NCBI GenBank assembly: GCA_015257705.1
Contig: JABZJR010000034.1
Span: forward strand, 1 to 7,222
Direction: 5' to 3'
Length of the DNA: 7,222 nucleotides
From: Nanosynbacter sp.
GTDB taxonomy: Bacteria > Patescibacteriota > Saccharimonadia > Saccharimonadales > Saccharimonadaceae
The notes under the pieces were generated by a model. The model had not been told where the DNA came from. It made no database searches and saw nothing but the letters and a program-made list of their open reading frames with translations. This document shows positions 5,409 through 7,222 of this stretch, piece after piece (within the stretch, counting starts at the first letter, position 1; each line of letters begins with the position of its first letter). The position numbers were made by a program, and so were the translations under genes.

Positions 5409-7169
5409 ATGTTAATAAAAAGACGTTTTTTAAATACAAAAGTTAAAATAGTAACTGCGGTAATGGCTGTCGGTATTGTTGTTGGTGGGGCGTTATTTAC
5501 CCTGCCAATGGACAATGCCAAAGGTGCAGGGAGTCCATATCCGCCAACAGATAGTGAAAACTGGAATCCAGAACCTGTTTGGCGTGACGAGTTTGACGGA
5601 AATTCACTAGATGGAACCAAATGGACAGCTCTTAATGGCGGATGGGGAGACGAAGGTCAACAAGTTCGAAACTGCTACACGAGATCAGATGAAAACATCA
5701 ATGTCAGTGGCGGTAGCTTAAATCTAATTGGACTATACAAACCAGGAGCAACCTGTACTGGCGGTAACACTAAAACTGGCAACTTCACTTCCGGATTCGT
5801 ACAGACGAAAAATAAGGCATATTTTAAATATGGCTACATTGAAGCTCGCATAAAAATGCCAAAGAATAAGAGTACTTGGCCTGGTTTTTGGATGAGTCCT
5901 AATAACTCTCCGTACGGTCCTGGTTGGCCTGATTGGGGCGAAATCGACATCGTAGAGGCAAAAGGCTCTAATCGCCAATTCGCTGCTTCTGACGCACACT
6001 GGCGAGACAAGAATACGCCGACCGGTCAAGCTGGGAGTCACAGAAACCTCCAAGGCGTTATTCCACCAAGTAAGTTCGGTACTAATAATGACACTACAGA
6101 GTGGCACACGTACGGCGTAAAATGGACTGAAGGAAAACTTGAATACTTCATTGACGGAGAATGGCATCACACAATTACCGAATTTAAGAATTCAAACTCC
6201 ACAGGAAGTCCTAATGGACCCTTTGATCAGAACTTCTTCTTGCGACTAAACCTAGCCATTGGCGGCAATTACATTGATTCACCATGGGATGATCCTATCA
6301 ACTCAGTAGGAGCTGCAAATGGAGAGGGCTTCCCGGCAACTATGTCAGTCGACTACGTCCGCGTGTACGAGATGCGAAAACCCAAAGAGGTTGAAGTCAA
6401 GGACACACAACTGCGCAAGTTGCTTAATGACAGACTGTCAACAGTATTTAGCACTAATCGTAAAGACGATCAAAAAATTACTGACGTAGAGTTGGAAAGA
6501 TTGACAGATCTTAACCTAAGTTACTCAAACATTTACGACCTAACCGGAATAGAAGCTGCTAAGAATCTTCAGAACTTGTTGTTAAACAACAACTATATCT
6601 CAGACCTAAGCCCACTATCTGGTCTAACTTCTCTAAAAATTCTATCCTTAAGAAATAACTGCTTCGCCGATATAAGTCCGCTAGCTGGATTAACATCCCT
6701 GACTTCCCTACGTCTTGAAAATCAGCGAGTTAGTGTTAAGCCTAACGACAAATCATTCGCTTCACCGCTGAAGGATTTGGTAGGAAACACGGTTTCTGTA
6801 ACCAACTCAGCGGAAGTCGTCAACGACACAGCAACTCCTGGAAATATTCAGCTACTATCACTACCAGCCAGCGGAGCATCTCCTATCCTGAATGCTCCTT
6901 GGACCAGAAGCGTAACAATCGGAGCAATTTCAGCTACGTTCAGTGGTACTCTGGCTGTTGACACATCAGCAATCCCTAGGGCGGTGCAACCACAGCCTCA
7001 GCCACAGCCGCAGCCACAACCTGGAAATCCATCAGCTGCCGCTCATAATCCAGCTAATAAGCCTCAGGATGCTGTAAGCGGACTACTCGCAAACACAGGA
7101 TTTAATGCCTTCTTAGGTGTTATCGCCACCCTAGCATTAGTTGCCGCAGGACTATTCATTCTACGCTAA
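5409..7169 (+). CDS. Surface-anchored GH16 laminarinase-like beta-glucanase with internalin-like LRR and Ig-like domains
   Basis: This 586-residue protein is a full-length relative of the 3972 gene product. Residues 1-40 are a signal peptide (likely cleavage near NAKGA). GH16 spans about 56-321: PVWRDEF, TWPGFWMSP, GEIDIVE (177-183; nucleophile Glu178, Asp180, acid/base Glu183), HTYGVKWTEGKLEYFIDG, FDQNFFLRLNLAIGG and FPATMSVDYVRVYE. A loop at about 200-225 is longer than in the paralogue. Residues 326-370 form an LRR cap (IT-DVELERLTDLNLS), followed by three SDS22/internalin-type repeats (about 371-437: IYDLTGIEAAKNLQNLLL, ISDLSPLSGLTSLKILSL, FADISPLAGLTSLTSLRL). Residues 438-520 match the Ig-like domain that follows internalin LRRs (W498...VTIGAISATFSGTL). 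Then come (QP)6 (527-538), LANTG (560-564), about 20 hydrophobic residues and a final Arg586. In Listeria internalins this architecture mediates adhesion; here it probably holds a glucanase at the cell surface to bind and cut a beta-glucan. The actual ligand is not known. Confidence 0.92.
   Translation: MLIKRRFLNTKVKIVTAVMAVGIVVGGALFTLPMDNAKGAGSPYPPTDSENWNPEPVWRDEFDGNSLDGTKWTALNGGWGDEGQQVRNCYTRSDENINVSGGSLNLIGLYKPGATCTGGNTKTGNFTSGFVQTKNKAYFKYGYIEARIKMPKNKSTWPGFWMSPNNSPYGPGWPDWGEIDIVEAKGSNRQFAASDAHWRDKNTPTGQAGSHRNLQGVIPPSKFGTNNDTTEWHTYGVKWTEGKLEYFIDGEWHHTITEFKNSNSTGSPNGPFDQNFFLRLNLAIGGNYIDSPWDDPINSVGAANGEGFPATMSVDYVRVYEMRKPKEVEVKDTQLRKLLNDRLSTVFSTNRKDDQKITDVELERLTDLNLSYSNIYDLTGIEAAKNLQNLLLNNNYISDLSPLSGLTSLKILSLRNNCFADISPLAGLTSLTSLRLENQRVSVKPNDKSFASPLKDLVGNTVSVTNSAEVVNDTATPGNIQLLSLPASGASPILNAPWTRSVTIGAISATFSGTLAVDTSAIPRAVQPQPQPQPQPQPGNPSAAAHNPANKPQDAVSGLLANTGFNAFLGVIATLALVAAGLFILR
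6987..7022 (+). repeat. Gln-Pro repeat linker (QP)6
   Basis: Six tandem Gln-Pro dipeptides (residues 527-538) are encoded by near-identical CA-rich hexamers. This is a typical extended cell-wall or surface spacer between an ectodomain and its anchor. The repeat number is likely to vary between strains through slippage. Confidence 0.9.
7086..7166 (+). other. C-terminal sorting-type signal (LANTG + hydrophobic segment + Arg)
   Basis: Residues 560-586 hold LANTG, a hydrophobic stretch and a single terminal Arg. LAxTG is the motif known for class E sortases, which are common in Actinobacteria; LPxTG is the usual form elsewhere. The basic tail is unusually short (one Arg), so simple membrane anchoring is an alternative. 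No sortase gene is in the window. Confidence 0.65.
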
Positions 7170-7182
7170 CCTATGGCTACAT

Positions 7183-7217
7183 AAAATTACCACCCCGTGA
7201 TGAGGTGGTAATTTTTT
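7183..7217 (+). terminator. Intrinsic, probably bidirectional terminator after the second GH16 gene
   Basis: AAAATTACCACC pairs with GGTGGTAATTTT, followed by a T run, 13 bases after the stop. Extending the stem leaves one C-A mismatch on the plus strand, which becomes a G-U pair on the minus strand; the minus side also has a T4 run. It can therefore end transcription from both sides and may serve a convergent gene beyond the right edge. Confidence 0.85.
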
Positions 7218-7222
7218 ATTGA

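Noticed and set aside
5733..6170. 145-codon minus-strand open frame inside the second GH16 gene
   Set aside because: It is antisense to the catalytic domain, and a similar antisense frame exists in the first GH16 gene at 4563-4757. Both come from codon bias of the conserved GH16 sequence.
6987..7022. Tandem CA-rich hexamers as a CRISPR or minisatellite array
   Set aside because: The repeats are six-base units that encode Gln-Pro in frame within a wall-spacer region. There are no spacers.
1..7222. Recoded genetic code (UGA as glycine)
   Set aside because: UGA ends the phosphotransferase gene with a clean overlap to the next start, and no conserved frame contains an internal UGA.

Overview
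The window reads as a piece of a small-genome, fermentative or anaerobic bacterial chromosome with moderately low GC. UGA acts as a stop: it ends the 2807-3817 gene, and no real reading frame carries an internal UGA. This argues against the recoded Gracilibacteria and Absconditabacteria. A class III ribonucleotide reductase, secreted glucanases fused to internalin-like leucine-rich repeats (LRRs), an LPxTG-like wall or membrane anchor, and a gene starting right at its promoter together suggest a Patescibacteria (Saccharibacteria/TM7-like) or Gram-positive-type organism. That placement is an inference and I hold it at about 0.55-0.6. No rRNA, tRNA, IS element or CRISPR array is visible.

Left half, all on the minus strand. 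(1) 3817-2807 encodes a protein-kinase-fold small-molecule phosphotransferase (APH/choline-kinase superfamily). Its start codon lies just downstream of a perfect extended -10 box, so its mRNA is probably leaderless. (2) 2810-2271 encodes a small P-loop kinase that starts with GTG inside the stop of the gene before it. (3) 2111 to beyond the left edge encodes the anaerobic ribonucleoside-triphosphate reductase NrdD. The window holds its ATP-cone, active-site cysteines, zinc site and glycyl-radical site, but not its stop. The 159-bp gap before nrdD holds a consensus-type promoter and two NrdR-like boxes whose centres are 32 bp apart, which is the textbook arrangement for NrdR repression.

Right half, plus strand. 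Two paralogous genes stand in tandem, each with its own promoter and intrinsic terminator. Both products have a near-identical signal peptide, a GH16 laminarinase-like catalytic domain (GEIDIVE motif) and an internalin-like LRR segment. The first (3972-5219, 415 aa) stops inside or right after a short LRR block and has no anchor, so it is predicted to be secreted. The second (5409-7169, 586 aa) has more LRRs, an Ig-like inter-repeat domain, a Gln-Pro linker, a LANTG motif and a C-terminal hydrophobic segment, so it is predicted to stay on the surface. The pair looks like a duplicated beta-glucan-degrading and glucan- or surface-binding system with one soluble and one tethered member.

The terminators after the two GH16 genes are near-identical 31-nt hairpins in opposite orientation, and the shared part includes the asymmetric loop. 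The two GH16 promoters are also visibly related. The most unusual content is the GH16-LRR pair and this inverted hairpin pair. The best-supported regulatory observation is the NrdR box pair.
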